NCBI RefSeq assembly: GCF_004745805.1
Contig: NZ_SRLQ01000007.1
Coordinates: 1-64,000 of the forward strand
Source of the DNA: Mycolicibacterium sp. CH28
GTDB lineage: Bacteria; Actinomycetota; Actinomycetes; Mycobacteriales; Mycobacteriaceae
DNA length: 64,000 nt
Direction of reading: 5' to 3'
Translations under genes and position numbers: made by a program
The notes under the pieces: generated by a model
What the model was told of the DNA's origin: nothing
Seen by the model: only the letters and a program-made list of their open reading frames with translations
Database searches by the model: none
Part shown: positions 30,911 through 40,275 of the stretch, piece after piece
How positions within the stretch are numbered: the first letter of the stretch is position 1
Layout: every line of letters begins with the position of its first letter

Positions 30911-32145
30911 TGTTCGCTCTCGGCATCGTGTTGTTTGCGCTCGCCATCCTGCTGTCGGTGGCGCTGCACGAATGCGGCCATATGTGGGTGGCGCGCGCCA
31001 CCGGAATGAAGGTCCGGCGTTACTTCGTCGGCTTCGGGCCCACGCTGTGGTCCACGATGCGACCCAACAGGCTCGGACACACCGAGTACGGCGTCAAGGC
31101 TGTTCCGCTCGGCGGATTCTGTGACATCGCCGGCATGACGTCGGTCGACGAGCTGGCGCCGGAAGACCGGCCCTACGCGATGTACAAGCAGAAGACCTGG
31201 AAGCGGGTGGCGGTTCTGTTCGCCGGCCCGGCGATGAACTTCCTCATCGGCCTGGTGCTGATCTATTCGATCGCGGTCGTCTGGGGTCTGCCCAACCTGC
31301 ACGCGCCCACCACCGCCGTCGTCGGTGAAACACAGTGTGTCGCACCGGAGGTCACCAAGGGCAAGCTCGGCGACTGCACCGGTGCCGGCCCGGCGGCGCT
31401 GGCCGGAATCAAGGCCGGCGACGTGATCGTCAGGGTCGGCTCCACCGACGTGAAGAACTTCGACGAGATGGTGACCGCCGTCCGCAAGGCGTCCGGCCCG
31501 ACCCCGTTCGTCGTCCAGCGCACCGAGAACGGCACCAGCCGGGAATTCACCACCACCGTCGACGTCACCCCCACCCAGCGGTTCGCCGCCAAGGACAAGG
31601 GCAGTGAGCCCGTCGCCACCACTGTCGGGGCGGTCGGGGTCGGCGCCGCGACGTTCCCGCCGACGCAGTACAACCCGCTGACCGCCGTGCCGGCCACCTT
31701 CGTCTTCACCGGCGACCTAGCCGTCGAACTGGGCAAGTCGCTGGCGGCCATCCCCACCAAGATCGGGGCGTTGGTGCATGCCATCGGCGGTGGCGAGCGT
31801 GATCCTGAGACGCCGATCAGCGTCGTCGGCGCCAGCATCATCGGCGGCGACACCGTCGACCACGGGTTGTGGGTGGCGTTCTGGTTCTTCCTGGCCCAGC
31901 TCAACTTCGTGCTCGGGGCGATCAACCTGGTGCCGCTGCTGCCGTTCGACGGCGGCCACATCGCCATCGCGTTGTTCGAGAAGCTGCGCAACCTGGTCCG
32001 ATCGGCGCGCGGCAAGGTTGCCGCGGCGCCGGTCAACTACCTCAAGCTGATGCCCGCCACCTACGTCATTCTCGTCGTGGTGGTCGGCTACATGCTCTTG
32101 ACCGTCACCGCCGATCTGGTCAACCCGATCCGACTGTTCCAGTAG
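30907..32145 (+). CDS. rip1: Site-2 intramembrane metalloprotease Rip1
   Basis: 412 residues. Seen: H21-E22-x-x-H25 zinc site in helix 1 (ALHECGHMW), a PDZ domain (~residues 135-215) with [19 protein letters not shown], and the third metal ligand Asp in [16 protein letters not shown]. Cleaves membrane anti-sigma factors and other substrates after site-1 cleavage; in M. tuberculosis it controls SigK, SigL and SigM pathways. Translationally coupled to dxr and nine bases before ispG. Confidence 0.95.
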   Translation: MMFALGIVLFALAILLSVALHECGHMWVARATGMKVRRYFVGFGPTLWSTMRPNRLGHTEYGVKAVPLGGFCDIAGMTSVDELAPEDRPYAMYKQKTWKRVAVLFAGPAMNFLIGLVLIYSIAVVWGLPNLHAPTTAVVGETQCVAPEVTKGKLGDCTGAGPAALAGIKAGDVIVRVGSTDVKNFDEMVTAVRKASGPTPFVVQRTENGTSREFTTTVDVTPTQRFAAKDKGSEPVATTVGAVGVGAATFPPTQYNPLTAVPATFVFTGDLAVELGKSLAAIPTKIGALVHAIGGGERDPETPISVVGASIIGGDTVDHGLWVAFWFFLAQLNFVLGAINLVPLLPFDGGHIAIALFEKLRNLVRSARGKVAAAPVNYLKLMPATYVILVVVVGYMLLTVTADLVNPIRLFQ

Positions 32146-32154
32146 GAGATTTCT

Positions 32155-33315
32155 GTGACTTCGATTGGCCTGGGCATGCCCGCCCCGCCCGCTCCGGTTC
32201 TCGCCCCGCGCCGCAAGACCCGCCAGCTGAAGGTGCGCGACGTCGGCGTCGGCAGCGACCATCCCGTCTCGGTGCAGTCGATGTGCACCACCAAGACCCA
32301 CGACGTCAACGCCACCCTGCAGCAGATCGCCGAGCTCACCGCGGCCGGTTGCGACATCGTGCGGGTGGCCTGCCCGCGGCAGGAGGATGCTGACGCGCTG
32401 GCCGAGATCGTGCGGCACAGCAACCTGCCGGTGATCGCCGACATCCACTTCCAGCCGAAGTACATCTTCGCCGCGATCGACGCCGGTTGCGCGGCGGTGC
32501 GGGTGAACCCCGGCAACATCAAGGAATTCGACGGTCGCGTGGCCGAGGTCGCCAAGGCCGCCGGGGCGGCGGGCATCCCGATCCGGATCGGCGTCAACGC
32601 GGGTTCGCTGGACAAGCGCTTCATGGACAAGTACGGCAAGGCCACCCCGGAGGCGCTGGTCGAGTCCGCGCTGTGGGAGGCCTCGCTGTTCGAGGAGCAC
32701 GGGTTCGGCAACATCAAGATCAGTGTCAAGCACAACGATCCGGTCGTGATGGTCGCCGCCTACGAGCAGCTGGCCGAAAAGTGTGACTACCCGCTGCATC
32801 TCGGCGTGACGGAGGCAGGCCCGGCGTTTCAGGGCACCATCAAGTCGGCGGTCGCATTCGGCGCATTGCTGTCCCGCGGCATCGGGGACACCATCCGGGT
32901 GTCGCTATCGGCCCCGCCGATCGAAGAGGTCAAGGTCGGCAACCAGATTCTGGAGTCGCTCAACCTGCGTCCCCGTGGCCTGGAAATCGTGTCCTGCCCG
33001 TCCTGCGGACGGGCCCAGGTCGACGTCTACACGCTGGCCAACGCGGTCTCCGCGGGCCTCGACGGCCTGGATGTACCGCTGCGGGTGGCGGTAATGGGCT
33101 GTGTCGTCAACGGTCCGGGCGAGGCCAGGGAAGCCGATCTGGGCGTCGCGTCGGGCAACGGCAAGGGGCAGATCTTCGTCAAGGGCGAGGTGATCCGGAC
33201 CGTCCCCGAGGCGCAGATCGTCGAGACCCTGATCGAAGAGGCCATGAAACTTGCCGAGCAGCATCGCGGCACGGACTCATCTGCCAGCGGTTCCCCGGTG
33301 GTCACCGTAAGCTGA
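32155..33315 (+). CDS. ispG: 4-hydroxy-3-methylbut-2-enyl diphosphate synthase (IspG/GcpE)
   Basis: 386 residues, GTG 32155 with AGGAG six bases upstream. Seen: TIM-barrel part ([30 protein letters not shown]) and the [4Fe-4S] domain with SCPSCGR and [13 protein letters not shown], giving three Cys plus Glu ligands. Makes HMBPP from MEcPP. The dxr-rip1-ispG arrangement, two MEP enzymes around a protease, is standard in mycobacteria. Confidence 0.96.
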   Translation: MTSIGLGMPAPPAPVLAPRRKTRQLKVRDVGVGSDHPVSVQSMCTTKTHDVNATLQQIAELTAAGCDIVRVACPRQEDADALAEIVRHSNLPVIADIHFQPKYIFAAIDAGCAAVRVNPGNIKEFDGRVAEVAKAAGAAGIPIRIGVNAGSLDKRFMDKYGKATPEALVESALWEASLFEEHGFGNIKISVKHNDPVVMVAAYEQLAEKCDYPLHLGVTEAGPAFQGTIKSAVAFGALLSRGIGDTIRVSLSAPPIEEVKVGNQILESLNLRPRGLEIVSCPSCGRAQVDVYTLANAVSAGLDGLDVPLRVAVMGCVVNGPGEAREADLGVASGNGKGQIFVKGEVIRTVPEAQIVETLIEEAMKLAEQHRGTDSSASGSPVVTVS

Positions 33316-33358
33316 GGGCGTAACACAGCGGTTTTCGAACCCGCAGAAAGTGACGCCC

Positions 33359-34213
33359 ATGTCGGCTCCACCACTGTTCCGCCTGGTCGACGAACGCCGG
33401 GTCTCAGTGGTGCGCGACGCCGCCGCGGTGGGCCGGGTGCTCGATGACGACCCGGTCAGCTCCTGCATGGTGGCCGCCCGCGTTTCCGAGCACGGTGTCG
33501 AGCCGCAGGCGATCGGCGGCGAGCTGTGGACACGCCGGGGCGCCGAGGAGTCACTGTGCTACGCCGGGGCCAACCTGATCCCGTTGCGCGGCGCGCAGCC
33601 CGACCTGCTGGCCTTCGCCGACAAGGCAATGAGTACCGCGCGGCGCTGCTCGTCGCTGGTGGGCCGGGCCGATCTGGTGCTGCCGATGTGGGACCGCCTC
33701 CAGCACGCGTGGGGTCCGGCCCGCGACGTCCGGGATCGTCAGCCGCTGATGGCGCTCGGTATGCCACCGTCCTGCTCGACCGACCCGGCGGTGCGCCGCG
33801 TCCGGGTGGACGAGCTCGACGCCTACCTGGTGGCCGCGATCGACATGTTCATCGGTGAGGTGGGCATCGACCCGCGGATCGGCGACGGCGGGCGAGGCTA
33901 CCGTCGCCGGGTGGCCAGCCTGATCGCGGCCGGCCGGGCCTACGCCCGGTTCGACCGCGGCCAGGTGGTGTTCAAGGCCGAGGTGGGATCCCAGTCGCCG
34001 GTGGTCGGCCAAATTCAGGGGGTCTGGGTGCATCCGGAATGGCGCGGCCACGGGCTCGGCACGGCCGGCACCGCGGCGGTCGCTGCGGCGGTGGTGGGCA
34101 GCGGTCGCATCGCGAGCCTGTATGTGAACAGCTACAACACCGTCGCCCGGGCGGCCTACGCCCGGGTGGGCTTCGCCGAGGTGGGGATGTTCGCGACCGT
34201 CCTGCTGGACTGA
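33359..34213 (+). CDS. DUF4081/GNAT-family N-acetyltransferase (Rv2867c-like)
   Basis: 284 residues from ATG 33359 (AGAAAG eight bases upstream; a GTG nine bases earlier is less likely). Seen: N-terminal domain ~1-140 and C-terminal GNAT fold with the acetyl-CoA loop VWVHPEWRGHGLGTAGTAAV and NSYNTVARAAYARVGF. Follows ispG by 43 bases as in M. tuberculosis, where the homologue is Rv2867c. Acceptor substrate unknown. Confidence 0.88.
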   Translation: MSAPPLFRLVDERRVSVVRDAAAVGRVLDDDPVSSCMVAARVSEHGVEPQAIGGELWTRRGAEESLCYAGANLIPLRGAQPDLLAFADKAMSTARRCSSLVGRADLVLPMWDRLQHAWGPARDVRDRQPLMALGMPPSCSTDPAVRRVRVDELDAYLVAAIDMFIGEVGIDPRIGDGGRGYRRRVASLIAAGRAYARFDRGQVVFKAEVGSQSPVVGQIQGVWVHPEWRGHGLGTAGTAAVAAAVVGSGRIASLYVNSYNTVARAAYARVGFAEVGMFATVLLD

Positions 34214-34416
34214 TTCGTCGGCTGCGCAGAAGAGCGTCCAACCAATCGCCGGTTAATTGCCGGCGAGAGCTGAATTACATTCATTAATTTCGCGGCACGT
34301 GCTGCCGATCCGGCCTAGCATCGAATTGTGCGACAGAAGTCGTGCAAATAGCGCAACCCGCGGGGACCGCCGGGAATTGACGGTCCGCACGCGGACCGGG
34401 TCATTGGGGGGTTCCA

Positions 34417-35988
34417 ATGGGGGGGTTTCTTTATGCACGCCAAAATCAGCCGATTGAGGCTGCTTCGGCATCGCATTCCTGGTGGCTTGGCGGCGCGGTC
34501 TTAGCCCTGGGGCTTGGTGCTTCGGTCACCGTGGGATGCGGTGTGGCCGCTGCCGACAGCCCCTCATCGTCATCGGGATCGTCATCCGCATCCCAGTCCG
34601 CGTCGGCTGGATCCTCATCGGCACGATCCGGTGCAACTCCGGCGAGCACCTCCGCTGTGCGCTCAAGAGGCACAACAGCCAGGTCGCGGGCCGTCGCACC
34701 GGCCGGCAACGTTGCTGCCGCGCGCGCTCCGAAACTGGAGGCAAAAAACTCGACCCCGCGCGCCGACGTCCAAGGCGGCGCAGTCCCACAGCCCGCTTCG
34801 GCGGGATCCCCAGCGCCCGGTATCCGGACGGCTGCGGCGAGTGCCGCTGATACTCAACCGGTGCCGGCTGCGCCCACGGTGGTCGCGTCCGCGAACGCCG
34901 TGTCGCCGGTAAATGCCGGTCAGTCGGCGCTGGCGTCGATAACGAATTTATTCGAGTCATTGGCCCGGCAATTTCAAGTGACTTTCTTCAATAAGACGCC
35001 GACGGTTTATTATGATTCGTCCACTAATGTGATTAATTCCGATGGAACCATTACCGGCAATGTCATCGGCGCTGATGCAGACGGTGACAAGCTCACATAT
35101 ACGGTGAGCAAGCCGACTAATGGCGGCACGGTGGTGATTGGCGAGAACGGTCAGTTCACCTACACGCCTGGGCAGAGCTTCGTCCAGAACGGCAGCACCG
35201 ATCTGTTCACGGTGACGGTCAGCGACGCCGCCAGCGGCGTCCATTTCCATGGGCTGCTTGGTCTGGTGATTCCGGGTTGGGGGTCGGCGTCGAGCGTCGA
35301 CGCACGGGTATCCGGGGTGCCGGTTGTCTCGAATCCGCCCGTGACAGGTCAGCCTCCCGCGGCCGGTACCTGGGGGACACCGACCCGCTCTGCCTACTTC
35401 ACCGACCAGTCGGTGCTGTCGGATTGGTGGGTTTACTCGGGAAGGACCCAACATGGCAATCGAACGGCGAATGCCATCTCATTTGCTGACGGCGTCATGA
35501 CGATCACCGGCGACGCCCAGGGCAATGACGCCGGCATCGCCTGGGGCCCTGGCCAGCAGTACGGCGCCTGGGAGGTGCGGATGCGGGCACCGGCCGGCGC
35601 ACGCAACTACGACCCGGTCCTGCTGCTGTGGCCCGACGCGGAGAACTGGCCGACCGGTGGGGAGGTCGACTTCGCCGAGATCTGGGACGATCCGGAGCGC
35701 AAAGCCGTCAACTCGGTCCTGCACTACTCGTCGACCAATCAGCAGGCCGGCGCGACCATGGCCATAGATGCCACGCAGTGGCACACCTACGCGGTGAAGT
35801 GGACGCCGACCGAGATCACCACCTACGTCGACGGCACCCCGATCTTCACCACCAAGGACACGTCGATGTTCCCGCCCGGGCCGATGCACCTGTGCATCCA
35901 GCTGGACATGCTGGGCCCCGATATCGCTGCAGGCGCTCAAATGCAGGTGGCGTGGGTCAAGGAGTACTCGCTAGCGTCGATGAAGTGA
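34417..35988 (+). CDS. Secreted GH16-family glycoside hydrolase with cadherin-like domain
   Basis: 523 residues. Seen: an unusual N-terminus before a signal-type hydrophobic stretch (WWLGGAVLALGLGASVTVG, cut near AAADS); a low-complexity Ser/Ala/Pro linker to ~residue 165; a VCBS/cadherin-like repeat (~185-290, with GADADGDKLTY, GENGQFTYTPG and DLFTVTVSD); and a C-terminal jelly-roll with the GH16 catalytic motif E416-x-D418-x-x-E421 (GGEVDFAEIWDD). GH16 enzymes cleave beta-1,3/1,4-glucans or related polymers. Codons between ~34,930 and 35,110 are notably AT-rich compared with neighbours. Ribosome site GGGGGG before ATG 34417. Possible environmental polysaccharide degradation (inference). Confidence 0.85.
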   Translation: MGGFLYARQNQPIEAASASHSWWLGGAVLALGLGASVTVGCGVAAADSPSSSSGSSSASQSASAGSSSARSGATPASTSAVRSRGTTARSRAVAPAGNVAAARAPKLEAKNSTPRADVQGGAVPQPASAGSPAPGIRTAAASAADTQPVPAAPTVVASANAVSPVNAGQSALASITNLFESLARQFQVTFFNKTPTVYYDSSTNVINSDGTITGNVIGADADGDKLTYTVSKPTNGGTVVIGENGQFTYTPGQSFVQNGSTDLFTVTVSDAASGVHFHGLLGLVIPGWGSASSVDARVSGVPVVSNPPVTGQPPAAGTWGTPTRSAYFTDQSVLSDWWVYSGRTQHGNRTANAISFADGVMTITGDAQGNDAGIAWGPGQQYGAWEVRMRAPAGARNYDPVLLLWPDAENWPTGGEVDFAEIWDDPERKAVNSVLHYSSTNQQAGATMAIDATQWHTYAVKWTPTEITTYVDGTPIFTTKDTSMFPPGPMHLCIQLDMLGPDIAAGAQMQVAWVKEYSLASMK

Positions 35989-36055
35989 GTGCCGCGTGCT
36001 CTGGTCCGGTGCGCCTCCAACGGATCAGGGTCACGGACTCATAACATCTGCCTCA

Positions 36056-37879
36056 ATGGCTACTTGCACCTCACTGGCAACACGAGTCACAGGCCTCGTC
36101 TCGACCTTGCTGATCGTCGTGGCCTCGACGACGCTGTCGGCGTGCACCCCGCGCCCTGATGGACCGGCCCCGGCCGCGGCGAGGTTCTTCGCCGACCTCA
36201 CCAAGGGCGATACCGCCAGCGCCGCCCAGCTGTCGGACCGGCCCGCCGACGCCCAGGCCGCCCTCAACGAGGCCTGGGCCGGACTGCAGGCCACCCACCT
36301 GGACGCGCAGATCCTGGGCTCGCGCTATACCGAGGACACCGGGAGCGTGAATTACCGCTTCACCTGGCAGCTGCCCAAGAAGCGGACGTGGACCTATGAC
36401 GGCCTGCTGCAGATGATCCGCGACGAGGGCGGTTGGCATGTCCGCTGGACCCCCGCCGGGCTGCATCCCAAACTCGGTGAGCACCAACGGTTCCTGTTGC
36501 GGGCGGATCCGCCGCGGCGGGCGTCGGTCAACGAGCTGGGGGGGACAGACGTGCTGGCGCCGGGCAACCTGTACCGCTACCAGCTCGACGCCGCCAAGGC
36601 CGGTACGTATCTGATGTCGACCTCGCGAGTGGTCGCCGACCAGCTACGCCAGTTCGACAACACCCTGGACCCGCAACGACTGGCCGAGCAGGCCAGCTCG
36701 ACGAGCTCGCCGCTGGACCTCATCACGCTGCGTCCCGCCGATCACGACAAGGTCGGCCCGGTGCTGGACAACCTGCCCGGCGTCGTCGTCACGCCGCAGG
36801 CCGACCTGCTGCCCACCGACGACCACTTCGCACCGGCCATCATCAGCGAGGTCAAGAAGTCGGTGATCAACGAGCTCGACGGCGAAGCCGGCTGGCGGGT
36901 GGTCAGCGTCAACCAGAACGGCGCCGACGTCGACGTTTTGCACGAGGTTCCGCCCACACCCGCACCGTCGATCTCGATCACGCTGGATCGCTCCGTACAG
37001 AACGCCGCCCAGCACGCCGTCGATACCCAGGGCCGCAAGGCGATGATGGTCGTGATCAAGCCATCGACGGGCGAGATCCTGGCGGTGGCGCAGAACGCGG
37101 CGGCCGACGCCGATGGTCCCGCCGCCACGACCGGCTTGTACCCGCCCGGGTCGACGTTCAAGATCATCACCGCCGGCGCGGCCATCGAGCGGGACATGGC
37201 CACCCCCAACACGCTGCTGGGTTGCCCTGGTCAGATCGACATCGGCAACCGCACGATCCCGAACTACAACAAGTTCGACCTGGGTACCGTGCCGATGTCC
37301 AAGGCGTTCGCCAACTCGTGCAACACCACGTTCGCCGAGTTGGCCAGCCGGATGGCGCCGACGGCGCTGACGGTCGCGGCCTCCCAGTACGGGATCGGCC
37401 CCGACTACACCATCGACGGGCTGACCACGGTGACCGGCACGGTGCCGCCGACGGTCAACCTCGCCGAACGCACCGAGGACGGATTCGGGCAGGGCAAGGT
37501 TCTGGTAACTCCGTTCGGGATGGCTCTCGCGGCCGCGACGGTCGCCGCGGGCAAGACCCCCAACCCGCACTTGATCGTCGGCAGCCAGACCACCGAGACC
37601 GGCGACCATCCGGCGATCACCCCGGCCATGCTCGACGGCCTGCGCTCGATGATGCGGATGGTGGTCACCAACGGCACCGCCAAGGACATCAATGACGCCG
37701 GCGACGTGCGTGGCAAGACCGGTGAGGCCGAGTTCACGGGCGGCTCGCACGCTTGGTTCACCGGCTACCGGGGCGACCTGGCATTCTCGGCTCTGATCGT
37801 CGGCGGCGGCAGCTCGGAGTACGCGGTGCGGATGGTCAAGATGATGTTCAGCGAGCTCCCCGCCGACTACCTGGCCTGA
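36056..37879 (+). CDS. Penicillin-binding lipoprotein (Rv2864c-like transpeptidase)
   Basis: 607 residues from ATG 36056; the frame opens 60 bases earlier without signals. Seen: lipobox LSAC; NTF2-like MecA-N domain (~40-150); dimerisation domain; and transpeptidase domain with S366-T-F-K369, S421-C-N423 and K554-T-G. This is the class B PBP arrangement. Homologous in place and architecture to Rv2864c, implicated in beta-lactam response and peptidoglycan cross-linking. Single gene. Confidence 0.93.
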   Translation: MATCTSLATRVTGLVSTLLIVVASTTLSACTPRPDGPAPAAARFFADLTKGDTASAAQLSDRPADAQAALNEAWAGLQATHLDAQILGSRYTEDTGSVNYRFTWQLPKKRTWTYDGLLQMIRDEGGWHVRWTPAGLHPKLGEHQRFLLRADPPRRASVNELGGTDVLAPGNLYRYQLDAAKAGTYLMSTSRVVADQLRQFDNTLDPQRLAEQASSTSSPLDLITLRPADHDKVGPVLDNLPGVVVTPQADLLPTDDHFAPAIISEVKKSVINELDGEAGWRVVSVNQNGADVDVLHEVPPTPAPSISITLDRSVQNAAQHAVDTQGRKAMMVVIKPSTGEILAVAQNAAADADGPAATTGLYPPGSTFKIITAGAAIERDMATPNTLLGCPGQIDIGNRTIPNYNKFDLGTVPMSKAFANSCNTTFAELASRMAPTALTVAASQYGIGPDYTIDGLTTVTGTVPPTVNLAERTEDGFGQGKVLVTPFGMALAAATVAAGKTPNPHLIVGSQTTETGDHPAITPAMLDGLRSMMRMVVTNGTAKDINDAGDVRGKTGEAEFTGGSHAWFTGYRGDLAFSALIVGGGSSEYAVRMVKMMFSELPADYLA

Positions 37880-38008
37880 AAACCCTCGTCAGCAATCCTT
37901 GGGATTTGCTCCGGATGACCTGATGTCTTGCTGCGTAGGGCCGCCGGCCTCTGCGATGACAGATAGGTTCTGGGCGAGTCGGTCGTGATTGATAACAAGG
38001 AGCAAATG

Positions 38009-38233
38009 ATGAGTTCCTCAGCGTTGCGGTCGAGTTTCGCGCTCGCCGTGTTCGGCGGGGCGCTGGCAGCGTCGATCGCATTCGGGGCGCCGAGTGCCTT
38101 CGCGGACCCCGGAAACACCACGTCGTGCCAGCCCGGCCAGGTGGTCATCGACGGTCAGTGCAGCGTGCCCGCGCCGCAAACCGACAGCCCACCTCCGGAC
38201 AACCACAGCTCGGGCGACAACGGGCATCACTGA
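38009..38233 (+). CDS. Small secreted acidic protein
   Basis: 74 residues from ATG 38009, AAGGAG six bases upstream (tandem ATG at 38006). Seen: signal peptide to AFA-DPG, then a ~40-residue mature part with two Cys (SCQPGQVVIDGQCS), which could form a small disulfide loop, and a Pro/Asp/His-rich tail NHSSGDNGHH. Not a known enzyme. Stop codon abuts the convergent Rieske gene. Confidence 0.7.
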   Translation: MSSSALRSSFALAVFGGALAASIAFGAPSAFADPGNTTSCQPGQVVIDGQCSVPAPQTDSPPPDNHSSGDNGHH

Positions 38234-38234
38234 G

Positions 38235-38654
38235 TCAGCCGGCGACGATCTCGTTGCCCTGAACTTTCACCGCGACCGGCGTGAGCGGCGCCATCGCGGG
38301 TCCGCGTAGCACCGCACCGTCGAGGTCGAACCTGCTGCCGTGGCACGGGCAGTCGATGGTGCCGCCGCTGGCATTCTCCGATGTCGCCGCCCCGGTGGCG
38401 CCGATCGCCAGCACGCACCCGGCGTGCGTGCAGCGGGCGACGAAACCCTCGAACACCCCGGGCTTGGGCTGGGTGAGGATGGTGTCGCCGACGACCTTGC
38501 CCGAACCCACCGGAACGTCGGCGGTGGCGGCCAGCACCTGACCCGGGGCGGGCGGCGCAGCCGGCTTGATCAGCTCGTCGGAGTTGGTGCTGCAGGCGGC
38601 GATCGGTGCGACGGCGGCCCCGATGAGCACGGCCCGGCGCGGCAAGGCAAACAT
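38235..38654 (-). CDS. Rieske [2Fe-2S] lipoprotein
   Basis: 139 residues. Seen: PRRAVLIGAAVAPIAAC, a Tat-like double Arg followed by a lipobox (C21); Rieske ligands C75 and H77 and C102 and H105 (CTHAGC and CPCHGS), with C80 and C104 positioned for the stabilising disulfide of high-potential Rieske proteins. A small soluble electron-transfer domain tethered outside the membrane. No partner oxidoreductase is adjacent, so its redox chain is unknown. Confidence 0.88.
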   Translation of the reverse strand: MFALPRRAVLIGAAVAPIAACSTNSDELIKPAAPPAPGQVLAATADVPVGSGKVVGDTILTQPKPGVFEGFVARCTHAGCVLAIGATGAATSENASGGTIDCPCHGSRFDLDGAVLRGPAMAPLTPVAVKVQGNEIVAG

Positions 38655-38753
38655 CGGAACAGGCTAATCCAGGTGTGCCGAGATCGACGTTCCGCTGCGC
38701 CCTACTCGTCCTTTCGCGCCCGTCCACTCGTCTCGGCGAACGGGTACCGTGGT

Positions 38754-39335
38754 ATGGCCATGACGGGAATCGATAACAGCCCTGCGCTGCGGGTCTCCGA
38801 CGCCGACCGCAACGGAACACTGCGGCGGCTGCACAACGCCGTCGCGCTCGGGCTGATCGACATCGGCGAATTCGAGGAGCGCTCGGCGCAGGTGTCGGCG
38901 GCCCGGATGCACGCCGATTTAGAGGTGCTGGTCGACGACCTGCCCGGTCCTGGCGCCATCGTCACCTCGGCCGCCGATCGGGTCGAGCTGCGGGGTTGGC
39001 TGGGTTCGTTGAAACGCCAGGGGGAGTGGATCGTGCCGACCCGGCTGGCGTTGGTGCGCCGGATGGGCTCGGTGGATCTGGACCTGACCAGCTCCAGGTT
39101 CGCCGGACCCGTCGTGGTGATCGAGCTCGACATGGTGCGTGGTTCCGTGGACATCCGGCTGCCCGCCGGCGCGAGCGCGTCCATCGACGACGTCACCGTC
39201 TACGGCGGCAGCGCCCGCGACCGCCGCAAGGACGCACCGGCCGAGGGCACCCCGCACGTCGTGCTCACCGGCCGCGTCGTGCTGGGCTCGGTCAACGTCC
39301 GCGGCCCCAAGCGGCCACTGTTGCGGCGCCATTAA
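38754..39335 (+). CDS. DUF1707-containing protein
   Basis: 193 residues (MAMTGIDN; the second Met at 38760 is an equally good start; no ribosome site, so possibly leaderless). Seen: N-terminal DUF1707 SHOCT-like helix pair (LRVSDADRNGTLRRLHNAVALG, shown in part) and a C-terminal beta-rich domain (from ~75), with IVPTRLALVRRMGSVDLDL and a final RRKDAPAEG loop resembling cell-wall-active antibiotic response proteins. Soluble, function unknown. Ten bases before mapB. Confidence 0.8.
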   Translation: MAMTGIDNSPALRVSDADRNGTLRRLHNAVALGLIDIGEFEERSAQVSAARMHADLEVLVDDLPGPGAIVTSAADRVELRGWLGSLKRQGEWIVPTRLALVRRMGSVDLDLTSSRFAGPVVVIELDMVRGSVDIRLPAGASASIDDVTVYGGSARDRRKDAPAEGTPHVVLTGRVVLGSVNVRGPKRPLLRRH

Positions 39336-39344
39336 GCTGGGAAC

Positions 39345-40202
39345 ATGCCCGTACGCAGCGCGCTCCGTCCTGGAGTGCTGTCACCCACCCTGCCGGTCCC
39401 CAGGTCGATCGAGCGTCCCGAATACGTCGGTAAGTCGACGGTCCAGGAGGGCAGCGAGCCCTGGGTGCAGACACCCGAAGTCATCGAGAACATGCGGATC
39501 GCCGGGCGGATCGCGGCCGGCGCGCTGGCCGAAGCGGGTAGGGCAGTCGCTCCAGGAGTGACTACCGACGCGCTCGACCGGATCGCCCACGACTACATGG
39601 TCGATCACGGCGCCTACCCCTCGACGCTGCACTACAAGGGCTATCCCAAGTCTTGCTGCACCTCGCTCAACGAGATCATCTGCCACGGCATCCCGGACTC
39701 GACGGTCATCGAGGACGGCGACATCGTCAACATCGACGTCACCGCCTACATCCACGGTGTGCACGGCGATACCAACGCCACCTACCTGGCCGGTGACGTC
39801 AGCGAGGAGCATCGCCTGCTGGTCGAGCGCACCCAGGAGGCGACGATGCGGGCCATCAAGGCCGTCAAGCCGGGGCGCGCGTTATCGGTCATCGGCCGGG
39901 TCATCGAGGCGTACGCAAACCGGTTCGGCTACAACGTGGTTCGCGACTTCACCGGCCATGGCATCGGTACCACGTTCCACAACGGGCTGGTGGTGCTGCA
40001 CTACGACCAGCCTGAGGTCGACACGGTGCTGGAGCCGGGGATGACGTTCACCATCGAACCGATGATCAACCTCGGCGGGCTGGATTACGAGATCTGGGAC
40101 GACGGCTGGACGGTGGCCACCAAGGACCGCAAGTGGACCGCCCAGTTCGAGCACACGCTGGTCGTCACCGAGGACGGCGCCGAGATCCTGACCCTGCCGT
40201 GA
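39345..40202 (+). CDS. mapB: Methionine aminopeptidase type 1c (MapB)
   Basis: 285 residues. Metal ligands fall at D131, D142, H205, E238 and E269, the same numbers as in the structurally known M. tuberculosis enzyme (Rv2861c). An N-terminal extension of ~40 residues with [12 protein letters not shown] provides the PxxP-type segment characteristic of type 1c. Removes initiator Met from nascent proteins. Start ATG 39345 gives the canonical [11 protein letters not shown]-terminus. Confidence 0.96.
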   Translation: MPVRSALRPGVLSPTLPVPRSIERPEYVGKSTVQEGSEPWVQTPEVIENMRIAGRIAAGALAEAGRAVAPGVTTDALDRIAHDYMVDHGAYPSTLHYKGYPKSCCTSLNEIICHGIPDSTVIEDGDIVNIDVTAYIHGVHGDTNATYLAGDVSEEHRLLVERTQEATMRAIKAVKPGRALSVIGRVIEAYANRFGYNVVRDFTGHGIGTTFHNGLVVLHYDQPEVDTVLEPGMTFTIEPMINLGGLDYEIWDDGWTVATKDRKWTAQFEHTLVVTEDGAEILTLP

Positions 40203-40207
40203 CCGTG

Positions 40208-40266
40208 CCGAGTGTGCGCTTTGATACGCCGTCCTCGGCGTGTTGCCGACGAAACTGCACACTCGG
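40208..40266. repeat. Nested inverted repeat between mapB and cobQ
   Basis: Outer arms CCGAGTGTGC (40208-40217) and GCACACTCGG (40257-40266) are perfect 10-base complements. Inside lies a second perfect hairpin, ACGCCG-TCCT-CGGCGT (40226-40241). It starts five bases after the mapB stop and ends nine bases before the cobQ start. It could be a terminator, an mRNA-stabilising structure or a dispersed extragenic palindrome. Confidence 0.5.
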
Positions 40267-40275
40267 TGGAGGGAC

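Noticed and set aside
34434..34504. Alternative short coding start MHAKISRLRLLRHR overlapping the GH16 gene
   Set aside because: The frame stops after about 23 codons and no downstream domain follows in that frame.
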